Assembly (NCBI GenBank): GCA_016858145.1
Contig: JAEHOE010000079.1
Coordinates: 496,001 to 560,000 of the forward strand
DNA from: Edaphochlamys debaryana
Lineage: Eukaryota > Chlorophyta > Chlorophyceae > Chlamydomonadales
Reading direction: 5' to 3'
DNA: 64,000 bases
In this document: piece by piece, positions 35,717 through 45,204 of the stretch
Layout: every line of letters starts with the position of its first letter
Position numbering within the stretch: the first letter of the stretch is position 1
Notes under the pieces: model-generated
Seen by the model: the letters and a program-made list of their open reading frames with translations, nothing else
Database searches by the model: none
What the model was told of the DNA's origin: nothing
Translations under genes and position numbers: made by a program

Positions 35717-37974
35717 CTAGTAGCTGAGCCCCTCCAGGCGCACGGGGGGCAGCAGGGAGCTGAAGGCCTCCTGGGCCATGCGCGCCTGCCACACGCCTGC
35801 GGGGCGGGGAGGGGCGCGCGGGGGGCAGAGTGGGCAGCAAAAGTGTGTGAGCGGCGGGTCAGGAGGTGAGCGGAGTGGGCGTGGTGGTCGCGGCCTGACC
35901 AGCGCCTTGGACCCAGCTGATTGCTGGTGTGGCGCGCCAAGCCCCCGATAGCCGTGAAGTGGGTTGTGCCTCGCCTGGGCGCGCCCCTCAAGCGGTGCCA
36001 GAGGAAGCCTGGTCCCCACCAGCCAGTCGTTTTTAGGCTGGGATTGCACTTTGCTGGCCTTGCTTCTCACGTAACCTCGTTCCCGTTTCCCATTCCCCAC
36101 CAGCCCTGCATCCCCGCCCACTCACTCGCGCTCCAGCCGCCCGCCGCTGCCGCCTCCGGCCCAACCTTGTTGAGTGCCCTGAAAAGCATGGGGAAGAGTT
36201 ACTGTGCCTCTGTGTTTTACGTTGCAAGATTGCACTTCGGCAACGCGCGCACAGCTCAAGGGTGCGAGCAAGAGGTGGGTTGCCGTACCTGTTGTCGTAC
36301 ACGATGTCTCGCGTGGCGCTAAGCATGGCCCCGTAGTCTTGTGCCAGCTTGGGCAGGATGAGGGGCAGCCCTCCCGTGCTGGAGGGGGGCGGGGGTGGGG
36401 GGTCAGGGCGAGGTTGGGGAGAGCGGAGGGCGTGGTGAGTGCACACACGGTGTCAAAGCACGCAAACGCGCGCCCCGGAGAACGCTGCGTTTCAAGCAGA
36501 CAGAGTCAGTGCGTGCCTTGGGGAACGGACGGACATGTACGACATCACGACCGTGGGCTGCACCAGCTTCTCGTCCGGTTAGGGTCATGGCGCCCTCCCA
36601 AAGCGAGCCCCAGGGCCCGAACGTACCTCGGAGGCGCTGGAGCCTTGGCGGCGGCTGCCAGTGCTGCGCTGTCGAGCTGCGCGTTGGTCGTTACGGAGTC
36701 CAGGTTGGCCTGCGAGGTTGTGCGAGGAAGGCCACATGCTTGGCGGAAGCGGTCGCAGGTGCAGAGTATGCTGCGATGGGCTTCAAACCTTCAAGAAAAG
36801 CCTCCTTGTCATTCCCTGCTCTAAGCTGCACCACTTGCGCTTGGGCCTGGCCCACGGCATCCAGACCCATGGGCCCGCCCCGTGCCCCACGCCACACCTG
36901 TCGCGCGCTCTTGGCGTTGATCTGTTCCTGGTTCTGAGACCGGTACTTGCGGACCTAAGGGAAGCGGTGAGAGGGCAGACGCGGCGCAATGTGGCCAGGG
37001 CCTGGGCCTGAGAAAGACCTAGGCAATGACTACAGTAGGTGCCCAGCTTCTCGCCGAGCCGCCCACAAGATAAGCTCACGCGCAAGAAAGCTAGACATCT
37101 GGGCATCAACCTGAGGGCCCACAGCAAACCCCATGCGCCTGACCGGGCCTTCCACGAGGGCCTTCCACGAGGGCCATCCGCACCTGGGCCTCCGTCCGCT
37201 CAATCTCCACATTGCTGCTCAGCCGCCAGACTGCGCAGGGGACACAGTACGGCGGGACGGGCGGCGGCGTGATGTCGGGCAACGGATAAATGCACAGACA
37301 AGCTGCTGCCTGTCAGCACATATTGGTGGTCGCGCACTGGCAGGCACAAGACCTACTTTGGCCAAGGACCTGTTCGCCCAGCCCACCCCTCTCCACGCCT
37401 GACGCCGTCCACGTCTGGCCCCATTCAGCACAAACGGGCTCCGCACCCCGCCCTTGCGCGCCAACACCACTCCACGCTGCGCTGCAGAGGACCCAAGTCC
37501 TGCCCTGCCGCTTTACGCTTTGCCAGCCTCTGCCCGCCCAGAGCTGCCCTAGGCGACATGCCCTATCCATGCCCGTCAATCCCTCCCCGCTCACTGATGT
37601 CCTCCACCTCCTCCAGATAGTCATCGAACGCCTCCTTGCTGGGAAAGTCATCGCGGTCCTTGTTGTATCTGCGCAGCAATTACGCATGCATAGTGGCAAA
37701 CAATGCAGGATGCTTGGTTGTGTGGCAGCCCCCGAGTCTCCGGAGGGCCCCCCCTCACTCGGTGCTACCTCCGCACCTGACAGCACGCCTGCCCCCCCCC
37801 CCCCCGGCCCCCTCACATAGCAAGGATGCGTCTCCGCACTTTCAGCTCTTTCTCGAGGTCGATGTCCATTTCGGAGAAGGCTGTCACGAGCTCAGGCACG
37901 GAGCACACGGCGGCAGCACACCGGGGCCCTAGCGGGTCCAGCACCGGGGCGTCCGCGTCGCCCCCGCCAGGCGA
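35717..37974 (-). CDS. MAT1: MAT1, CDK-activating kinase assembly factor (TFIIH), N-terminus incomplete
   Basis: Exons (descending): 37974-37817 (5' edge uncertain), 37668-37595, 37230-37184, 36954-36898, 36815-36789, 36709-36627, 36378-36289, 36178-36126, 35796-35717. The segment ELKVRRRILAIYNKDRDDFP, then DDYLEEVEDIIWRLSSNVEI, matches the MAT1 region just after the RING finger. The end AAGGWSASVWQARMAQEAFS matches the family C-terminus. MAT1 bridges CDK7 and cyclin H in the TFIIH CAK module. The N-terminal RING with its paired cysteines is not found upstream. The first ATG in frame (37869) would give a 187-aa RING-less protein. Exon 5 is a 27-nt microexon (GMTRRLFLK, like the QRRLF motif of animals) and is the least certain join. 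A head-to-head partner, mitochondrial ACP, starts at 38347. Confidence 0.8.
37792..37805. repeat. Poly(C) tract of 14
   Basis: Homopolymer run in MAT1 intron 1, just after exon 1 in the direction of transcription. Confidence 0.9.
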
Positions 37975-38346
37975 CTGCCCCTAGCCCCTTTGTCTCAGAG
38001 ATGTCAACTATGTGATATCAGATCGTGAGATGCGACTGGGCGCTAAAGACGCGTGGGTGGCCACGCAGGAATGTGCGCGGAAATGCCGGGTGGGCTGGTT
38101 GAGGTTGCAGGAGGAGGACTTGAAGTGTGATTGCTATCGTAACAGCGGGAACAGTCTTTGGGGTGATCGCAAGAGCCTTCCGAAGCAGCGTGCATGAGGT
38201 TGCATCCCGGGCGGGGCGTTCGGGGGCATGCTAGGCTCCCCGTGCAGTCTGAACAACCAGCGTTGCGCCATTTACGTGTATCTCGTAGCAGACCCCAGCT
38301 TACACCCACCGCCTTCTCTGCGAGAGACGCGCGCACGCTCGCCACA
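37975..38346. promoter_or_regulatory. Divergent promoter region, MAT1 / mitochondrial ACP
   Basis: 372 bp between the inferred MAT1 exon edge and the ACP ATG (477 bp if MAT1 starts at 37869). I read all three minus-strand frames here looking for a MAT1 RING finger and found none. A cysteine-rich frame at 38043-38280 has the wrong spacing. Confidence 0.45.
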
Positions 38347-38836
38347 ATGGCTCTCTCCTCGGCGGCCAACGCCCTTAGGTCGACTGTGCTGAAGCACCTG
38401 CGCGTGAGCGTCACCTCTGGCCTCCAACAGAGCAACCTGCCGACCTTCACCAACCTCATCAGCCGGGGCTTCGGCGGGGGCTTCCTGGACAAGGACGCTG
38501 TGACGGAGCGCGTCCTCCATGTCACCAAGCACTTTGAGAAGATCGACGCCTCCAAGGTGGGCCGGGGAGTGCGGGTGCCTCTGCGGAACGTGCATCCATC
38601 GCTTCGGGCGTGTTCTGGCGTGCATGCACTCAGGAGAGCCGCGAAATGGGCCCTTGCAGGTGACTCCCGCTGCCAGCTTCGAGAAGGACCTGGGCCTGGA
38701 CAGCCTGGATGTGGTGGAGCTGGTCATGGCCTTGGAAGAGGAGTTCGGCGTGGAGATTCCTGACGCTGAGGCGGATAAGATTGCCTCCGTTGGCGATGCC
38801 ATCAACTACATCTGCAGCAACCCCATGTCCAAGTAA
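38347..38836 (+). CDS. Mitochondrial acyl carrier protein
   Basis: Exons: 38347-38556 and 38660-38836; 128 aa. The N-terminal half looks like a mitochondrial targeting peptide, rich in Ser, Arg and Leu and poor in acids ([20 protein letters not shown]). The mature part is a standard [23 protein letters not shown], then the phosphopantetheine site [12 protein letters not shown] with Ser85, then [15 protein letters not shown]. Mitochondrial ACP carries acyl chains for lipoate synthesis, is a subunit of respiratory complex I, and supports LYR-protein and Fe-S assembly. The mitochondrial rather than plastid call rests on the leader and on [16 protein letters not shown] follows at 39050. Confidence 0.94.
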
Positions 38837-39595
38837 AGCACGGCAGGAGGATGTGCTGCTTGGCGGCATGGCAGGAGCCTGCTGTGGACGCGCTGGGCCT
38901 GCGGGAGGCGCTAGAGCTGCGGCATTCGCAGGACGAGCGCGGGGTGGAGCTTATGGGCTGATAGCATAGTTGGAGGACGGTGAGGCTTCGGAGGGGGGGG
39001 GGGAAGGGGCGTTCGAGCGGGCAGGGTGCACAGCACGCTACCCTGCGTGTGTAATCCGGGAGCAGGCGTGTGGGGTTGAGCGCCGTGGGATGCAGGTTAG
39101 CTAGTAATGGAAGAGCAATTGCAGGGGGCGAGCACCGTTGGCCAGGGCTGGCCGCTGTGAGGTGCTGGTGCCGGCTAGGGTGTGCGGAGGGTGCACGGAC
39201 CTGCATGCAGAGTGCTGTCTTGCTGGCACTTCCATGGTTGTGAGGCCGTCGTCGCTTGGGGTCTGCTGACACGAGGTTTGGCTGTCGTTGGCAGAGCTCT
39301 GTTTTGGCGGGGGCCTCTCTGGCCGCATGACACCGGCTCCCGGCCCGCATGGCACCAGGACGGCTGGTGGTCATGGGTGTGGCACCCCCTGCAAGTAACC
39401 AAGTGACCTCCACCAGTGCCCGCTCTTCTAGGCCGCTAAGGTTAGCTGAAACCAGCCGGCTGCTCTCCTTGAGAAATTCCTCTCGGCATAAACACGCCCA
39501 ATAAGCATGCACAGCGCTCGACAAGACAGATAAATGCTATCGTCATCGCTTCTCGGCCCATCTAACTAGACTACGGACAGTTGCTGCGAGCTGCG
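38837..39595. other. ACP 3' UTR and upstream region of the fusion gene
   Basis: 759 bp. Holds an 11-G run (38993-39003) and the ACP poly(A) signal. Near the right end, A/T-rich words (cataaa, ataagc, ataaat at 39487-39537) lie 60-110 bp before the next ATG. Confidence 0.5.
39050..39054 (+). terminator. Poly(A) signal TGTAA of mitochondrial ACP gene
   Basis: First plus-strand TGTAA after the stop at 38836, about 215 nt downstream. Confidence 0.7.
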
Positions 39596-42500
39596 ATGGC
39601 CTCGGAGGCCTCAACGCCCGCGGATGTCGATCGAGGCTGCATAAACTGCTGGAGTGGGCCGCGATGCTGCAGCACCTCGCTCATGTACTCGTTCGCCCAG
39701 GTACATCACGCGGGGCGCGTCTCGACGTGTTGGCAGGACCCGGCTGTCAGCAGCGGTCGTGGCTGCCCCACACGTCCCTCCCGCACCCCACCCCGCTCGC
39801 GCTTCTGCTCTCTCGCCTACCCATCGCAAGCCAATCCTCGCCTGCCTCTGCAACTGACGGCACTGCTTGCCTCACCCTCAGCGGAGCGACACAGAGGTGC
39901 TGGACGAGCCCCTCTACGCAAACTACCTGAAGCTTACGGGCGTGCCCCGGCCATACCTCGATAAGGCAAGTCCCGTGGGACAAAATGTTGATCGGAAGCC
40001 AGCCGGCGTACAGGGGTCAGTGATGACAAGCGCGCCTGTTAGCGCGGTTACTGCACCGTCAGTGTAGACGGGTTAAGGTGCTCACAGCTGGCCCCATGGC
40101 GCAGCGGTGTGCGTGTGCGGAGTGCGGCATTTGTGGGAGGTGTGCGGGAAGACACGTGGATGGCTGTGCATGGGGAGTGCTGGCTCCTTGGCTCTAGCAT
40201 CGGGCCCGGAACTTTCATCTTATTTTAGCTGCGCCCTTTCCCTTGCTTGCCTCTGATCAGGTGTTTGCTGCCCAGAATGTCAACGGCAATGAAGTGGTGG
40301 CGACGCAGCTGCTGGGACCCAGGTGCGCCACTCCCATGACACTCATCAGCCACCACGTGATGTGACTAACGCCGTACATCACGGAGGGCCAAGGGCTTCC
40401 AGTGGAGGTGTTCGTAGTGGCAGGAAGGGGTAGGAGCCACGGAGGGTGCTGGAGCATGTCCATACACTGCAGTCCATGGTCCCGCAGCCCCGTGGGATCG
40501 TGGCCAGGGACTGAGCAGGTCCCGCCGCGCCTTGCCCTGCCCGGCCCTGCCCGGCCCAAACCGGGCCCCGCCAGGTCCAAGCCCGTGCTGTACGCCAAGC
40601 ACATGGGCAAACACAAGATCGGTCTGACCTCCGAGATCTGGTCCCGGGCGCAGCACGTGGTGGGGCAGGGCTGGGATGAAGGGGACTAGGACCTCGCGTT
40701 CCTCCGCCTAGCACTCACACGCCGGTCTGCGCTCCCTGACTGCCCAACCCCCGACCCAGATCCTGGTCCGCGAGCCGTACGGCGTGCTGCAGTCCTTCTC
40801 TGCCGTACTGGAGCCCACGCAGCAGGAGCTGGGGTACACGGCTCTGCTGGAGATCGTGAGCCAGCTGAGGGTGTTGGGGTGAGCGTGGGGCGGGGGCGAG
40901 GGCGGGGAGCGGCGGGGCGGCACCGAGGGGGATGGTACCCCTGGGGAGCACTAGTGGCAGCTTAGGCTCCAACAGAGGGCCACTGGGGTAAGCGGCGGGG
41001 GGGCGGGGAGGGCCCCGGGAGGGTGTGCGGAAGGGAAGGGAAGCCCTGGGGGCGGCTGGAGCCTCCGGCTTCAGGGGACAGGCTGGAGAAACAGTGTTGG
41101 TTTTACGTGGGTTTAGCTCGTCGCGGTACAGCCATGCAGTAGCGTGCTGTGCCAAGATGTACAGCAAGCGTTTGTGCACTGCCGTGTGCGCAGGCGGCAA
41201 CCAATCGTGATCAACTCGGACGACCTCGTAAGGCAGCCCGCGGGCATGTTGGGCGCGCTGTGCTCCGCACTGGGCCTGCCGTACGAGCCGGCCATGCTGA
41301 GCTGGCCAGCGGGGCCCAAGCCGTACGACGGGTGCTGGGCGGACTGGTGGTACAAAAACACGCACAAGGGCACGGGTGAGGGGGCATGGGAAGGAGGAGA
41401 GGCGCGTACGGCATTCAAGCGGGCACCTTTTCTCTCCTCTACCTCTCTTACCATCCCTTCGTCGCCCAACTAACCCCCTCTGCCCTCTCCTCCGCACGCC
41501 CCAACCCCTAAAAGGCTTCGACGTGGCGGTGCGGGACGCGCGCGAGCCCCTGCCCCCGCACCTGCGCCCGCTGCTGTCCGAGTGCTACCCCCTCTACGAG
41601 GTCCTGTCGCGCATGGCCCTGCGGCCCCTGGCCGACACCAGCCGGCCCGAGGGCGCCGTGCCCCGGCCCCTGCCGCCCGCCGGGACCGGCCCTGAGGCGG
41701 GGACGGGGACGGGCACGGAGGGAGCGGCAGCGGAGCAGGCGTCCGCGGGCCAGGGGCACGAGCAAAAGAAGAAGGGCAAGGTACGGCCGCATCGGGGCTG
41801 GATGAGGGAGGCTTGGCAAGGCTCGGCACGACGCCTTTGGACTGGAGTGTCGACCTAGGAGCGTCTTGAGGCTGTGGCTTGGCAACTTGTTTGTGGGCTA
41901 GGCCGTGCCGCCTCGCCCTTTGGGACCCACGCAGCTTCTTCCTCACTCAGTCCTGTTAACCCAACCAAGCTGACCCCTCCCCCTGCCCCTCCCCCTGCCC
42001 CTCCCCCTGCCCTTCCCCCCACCCCTCCCCCAGACCGGCACGCACGTGTACGTGGACGACCCCCGCAACGCTGACGTGGCCATCGGCATCCGGGACGGAG
42101 TCACGGGCAGGTTCGACCTGGTGAGCGGGGGAAAAGGAAGGGGTTGGCAGTATGGGTGGGTGGCACGGCGGCGGACGGGAAGACGGGTGGGCACGGTGGA
42201 TGGGCGTTATGCGCCGCGCCGTTCGACATCAACCGTGCGTGCGCCCCCACCATGCACCGGCGCCCCTGGCCCGCAGGTGTGGCGACCGCATGCGCGCGTG
42301 TCGGTGCTGGACAGCGGCTACATGCTGGGAGACGGAGTTTGGGAGGGGATACGCCTGTACAACGGTGCGCATGGGTCTGAGCTGTCTAGGCTGCAGTGTC
42401 GTCTTCGTCGCCTGGGGCGCTCGGGACGCCATTGGGGAGGAGTGGGCGGGACACATCCAGAGGTTAGTGACCGGCTGCGAAAGCGTTTGGCGTCGTCACG

Positions 42501-44292
42501 GCATCGACCCTGATCTGCCGTACGCCTGCCGTACCCCACGCAGGCAGCCTGCTGCTGATCGAGGAGCACCTGGACCGACTGTACGAGGGCGCCAAGGCCA
42601 TCGACATGGACCTGGGCCTGAGCCAGGCGGAGCTGCAGCAGATGCTGTACGACACGGTTGACGCCAACGGCATGAAGAGCGGTTAGTGGTTGGGCCAGGG
42701 CGGTATAGCGGGGAGGTCCCATGCTTCTGGTCGCATGCCACGGCGATAGAGCGGGGAGGTCCCATGCTTCGGCCCTGGTTCAGCTTGCTCGACCGCCCCC
42801 TTGGGTTGCGCACGGACGGCATGCTCCTGTTTCAGCCTGCACTTTGACCCCTTTCCCGGCCCCGGCTGGGCCGCAGGTGTGCACATCCGGCTGATGGTCA
42901 CCCGTGGCCTTAAGCCTACGCCCTACCAGAACCCCAACATCACCATCGGCCAGCCCACCATCGTCATCGTCCCCGAGTACAAGGTACTATGCGGCCGCGA
43001 ACCGTACGGCAATCACCTTGGATCGTGTTGTCGTGCACGTGTGCCGCCTTGTTCAAGTGTGGCTGTTGTGTCTGTGCTCCGCCCTCCTGACCCTACCTTC
43101 GCCTATGTGCCCCCCCCCCCCCCAGGAGGCCGCTCCCACGCCGCGGGAGAAAGGCATCCGGCTGTTCACGGTGCACGTGCGGAGGGGGGCGCCGGACGTG
43201 CAGGCAAGCCGGGGGCGCCTCGGGGCTGGACACGCCCCTTTCTAGGGCTCTCTGTCCCTTGCAGCCATCAAAACTGTGCCTGTCCCTGTGCCGCGCGCTG
43301 TGCCGATCTCCCGCGCGCATGCCGAGCCCGCTTTCTGCCCCTCGCCCCCCCAGGACCCCGGCTGGAACTCCCACTCCAAGCTCAACTGCATCGCCGCATG
43401 CATTCAGGCGAGCGGGCGCCTGAGCGGGCTTGAAGCCGCGCTGTCACATGCCCTGGGTGACGCATGCGGCCCCCTCCCTGCATCACCCCGTGCCCCCCGC
43501 CCGTGCCCTCCTCCCTGCATCACCCCGAGGCCCCCCTCTCCTCCCTCCTCAGGCCAACAAGGCGGGCGCCGATGAGGCCCTCATGCTGGACCCCCAGGGC
43601 TTCGTGGCCACTTGCAACTCCACAAACTTCTTCATCGTCCGCAAGTAAGGCAGCCAGCATGGTCGCCTTCGCTGACGGGGGCATGTTGGTGCGCTTACAG
43701 CTGGGCATGAAACATATGTGCTTGCAGACGCTTGAAAGCGCATCGACGCACTGACCACTGGCTAGATCACATGAGGGCATGTGCGTGCGCCGTAAGCCAG
43801 TGCATTTGCTACGGCTTGGTAGCGTGCTCACCACTGCCCTCTTCGCGACTGCCCCGGCCCCTCCCTCAGGGGCGAGGTGTGGGCGCCCAGCCCCCGGCAC
43901 CAGCTGCGGGGCATCACGCGCGCGCGCATTCTGGAGCTGTGCCGCCAGCACGGCATCCCCTGCAGGGAGACGGACTTCTACCTCACACAAGTGCGTGCGC
44001 CGGGCCCCTAGGGGCGTCATGTGTGGAATGGGGGCCTCAAGGGCAGGCCCGGCTTGGTTCTCAGTCTCCATCTGTCCTGAACAACTGGCTATTCCGGACC
44101 CTCGTGCGGCAGGTGTACGGCGCTGACGAGGCGTTCGTGACGGGCACCTTCGCGGGCGTCATCCCGGTGGTGGAGGTGGACGGGCGCTGCATCGGCTCGG
44201 GGTCGCGGGGGCCGGTGGCGGCGCGGCTGCAGGCGGCGTACGCGGCCTTTGCGGAGGCCTACTGCGCGGAGGGGCGGAGAAGCCTGGGGTGA
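39596..44292 (+). CDS. Sulfotransferase-like / class IV aminotransferase fusion protein
   Basis: Exons: 39596-39700, 39882-39965, 40261-40322, 40575-40659, 40760-40878, 41194-41375, 41515-41780, 42034-42120, 42277-42364, 42544-42681, 42877-42983, 43126-43203, 43354-43407, 43553-43644, 43870-43990, 44113-44292; 615 aa. Residues 1-230 form a P-loop sulfotransferase-like domain (WSGPRCCSTSLMYSFAQ with the PAPS-type loop, then TEVLDEPLYANYL and ILVREPYGVLQSF). A low-complexity linker follows. From about 318 to the end is a fold-type IV PLP aminotransferase (VSVLDSGYMLGDGVWEGIRL, EEHLDRLYEGAKAI; likely PLP lysine K476 in SHSKLN; then EALMLDPQGFVATCNSTNFF and GITRARILELC). The same architecture occurs in the plant branched-chain aminotransferase-like proteins; as far as I know its substrate is unsettled. 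Introns 2, 12 and 13 have GC donors. Confidence 0.92.
43110..43123 (+). repeat. Poly(C) tract of 14 abutting a 3' splice site
   Basis: Fourteen C residues end directly at the AG acceptor of the fusion gene's intron 11, an extreme pyrimidine tract. Confidence 0.85.
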
Positions 44293-44985
44293 GGGCGGCT
44301 GGAGGGGAGGCGGGGCCGGGGGAACGGGGTTTGGTGGGTGGAGAGCAAGGGGTGCAAACCGCGCCGTCGTAGGGTGGGGAAGAGAGGGTGGTAATGGGGA
44401 AGACATACACATGCAAACTGCAGGAGGTGCAACGGGATAAGGGACGGGAGGCCGGGCGCCAGGACTTGGGTAGTGAACATTGGCAGAGGGTTATGGAGCG
44501 AGAGCCAGCAAGGTTGTTGATCCCGGCGGACTGGGACGGTCCCACCGTATGCTTAGAGTGGGGTGCAGCGGAGTGAGCAACGGCGCACGGTTCAAGGTGG
44601 CTGGAGGCCCCGGTCGGTGGAGGCCCCCTGGGATTACCCCGTGTCGGCGTGCACTTGTGTGGCTGTGTGCCCGCCCACCCAGCCCGCACACTATGGTGGC
44701 GTGGGCTAGTCCGTGGCTACGTGCGCTGTGGGGCGTATTGCTCGTGTCCGCGGCCCCAGTGCTGCGCGGCTTTGCGGGGTCGGGGGCGCAGCCGTGAGGA
44801 GGATAGACACCCCCGGCACTTGCTTGCAGAGTACCACTGGTGAAGCACAGCGTACTTCAGGGTCCGTGGGACTTGTCTACATTTGTGCTGCAACAGAGTG
44901 GCCTTTGGGGGGAGTCGCGGCCCGTGCGCCGTGAGTGCCCCCGGCAGTGCGCCTGGCTCGGCCTGGCCAGCGGGGCTGTGGCGGC

Positions 44986-45012
44986 GTCGACACGCCGACA
45001 CGGCGTGTCGAC
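44986..45012. repeat. Perfect 11-bp inverted repeat with 5-nt loop
   Basis: gtcgacacgcc at 44986-44996, a gacac loop, then ggcgtgtcgac at 45002-45012. Near-palindromic cgtcgacacg and gtgtcgac words are nested in it. It lies about 190 bp upstream of the next start codon. Confidence 0.85.
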
Positions 45013-45160
45013 ACGCTGGCCCAGGCTTTTAGCTCAACAAAGCACTGCATCAGTTACAGGTTTTCAAGAGCTGCGAGAATGACCTGCGCGATGGGTGCCT
45101 CTCGATGCTTGTGCGGGACTCGCGATGCCAAAGCTTGAAACTGTGTCGGCACGACACGCG

Positions 45161-45170
45161 GTATACATAA
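45161..45170 (+). promoter_or_regulatory. TATA-like element of ferredoxin-TPR gene
   Basis: gtatacataa, 35-44 bp before the ATG at 45205. A TATA here would imply a very short 5' UTR. Confidence 0.45.
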
Positions 45171-45204
45171 ACTTCACTGCATACCAATACAAGAGCAGGA
45201 CGCT

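Larger units (their letters stand above)
44293..45204. other. Fusion-gene 3' UTR and ferredoxin-TPR promoter
   Basis: 912 bp with no further conserved coding. A perfect 11-bp hairpin is at 44986-45012 and a TATA-like gtatacataa at 45161-45170. No clear plus-strand TGTAA was found for the fusion gene. Confidence 0.5.

Noticed and set aside
38043..38280. Cysteine-rich minus-strand frame as the missing MAT1 RING
   Set aside because: Seven Cys in about 40 residues, but spacing does not fit C3HC4 and no splice joins it in phase to the MAT1 exons.
40091..40170. tRNA gene (tggcgcagcggt resembles an A box)
   Set aside because: No B box follows and no cloverleaf can be drawn; it lies in an intron of the fusion gene.
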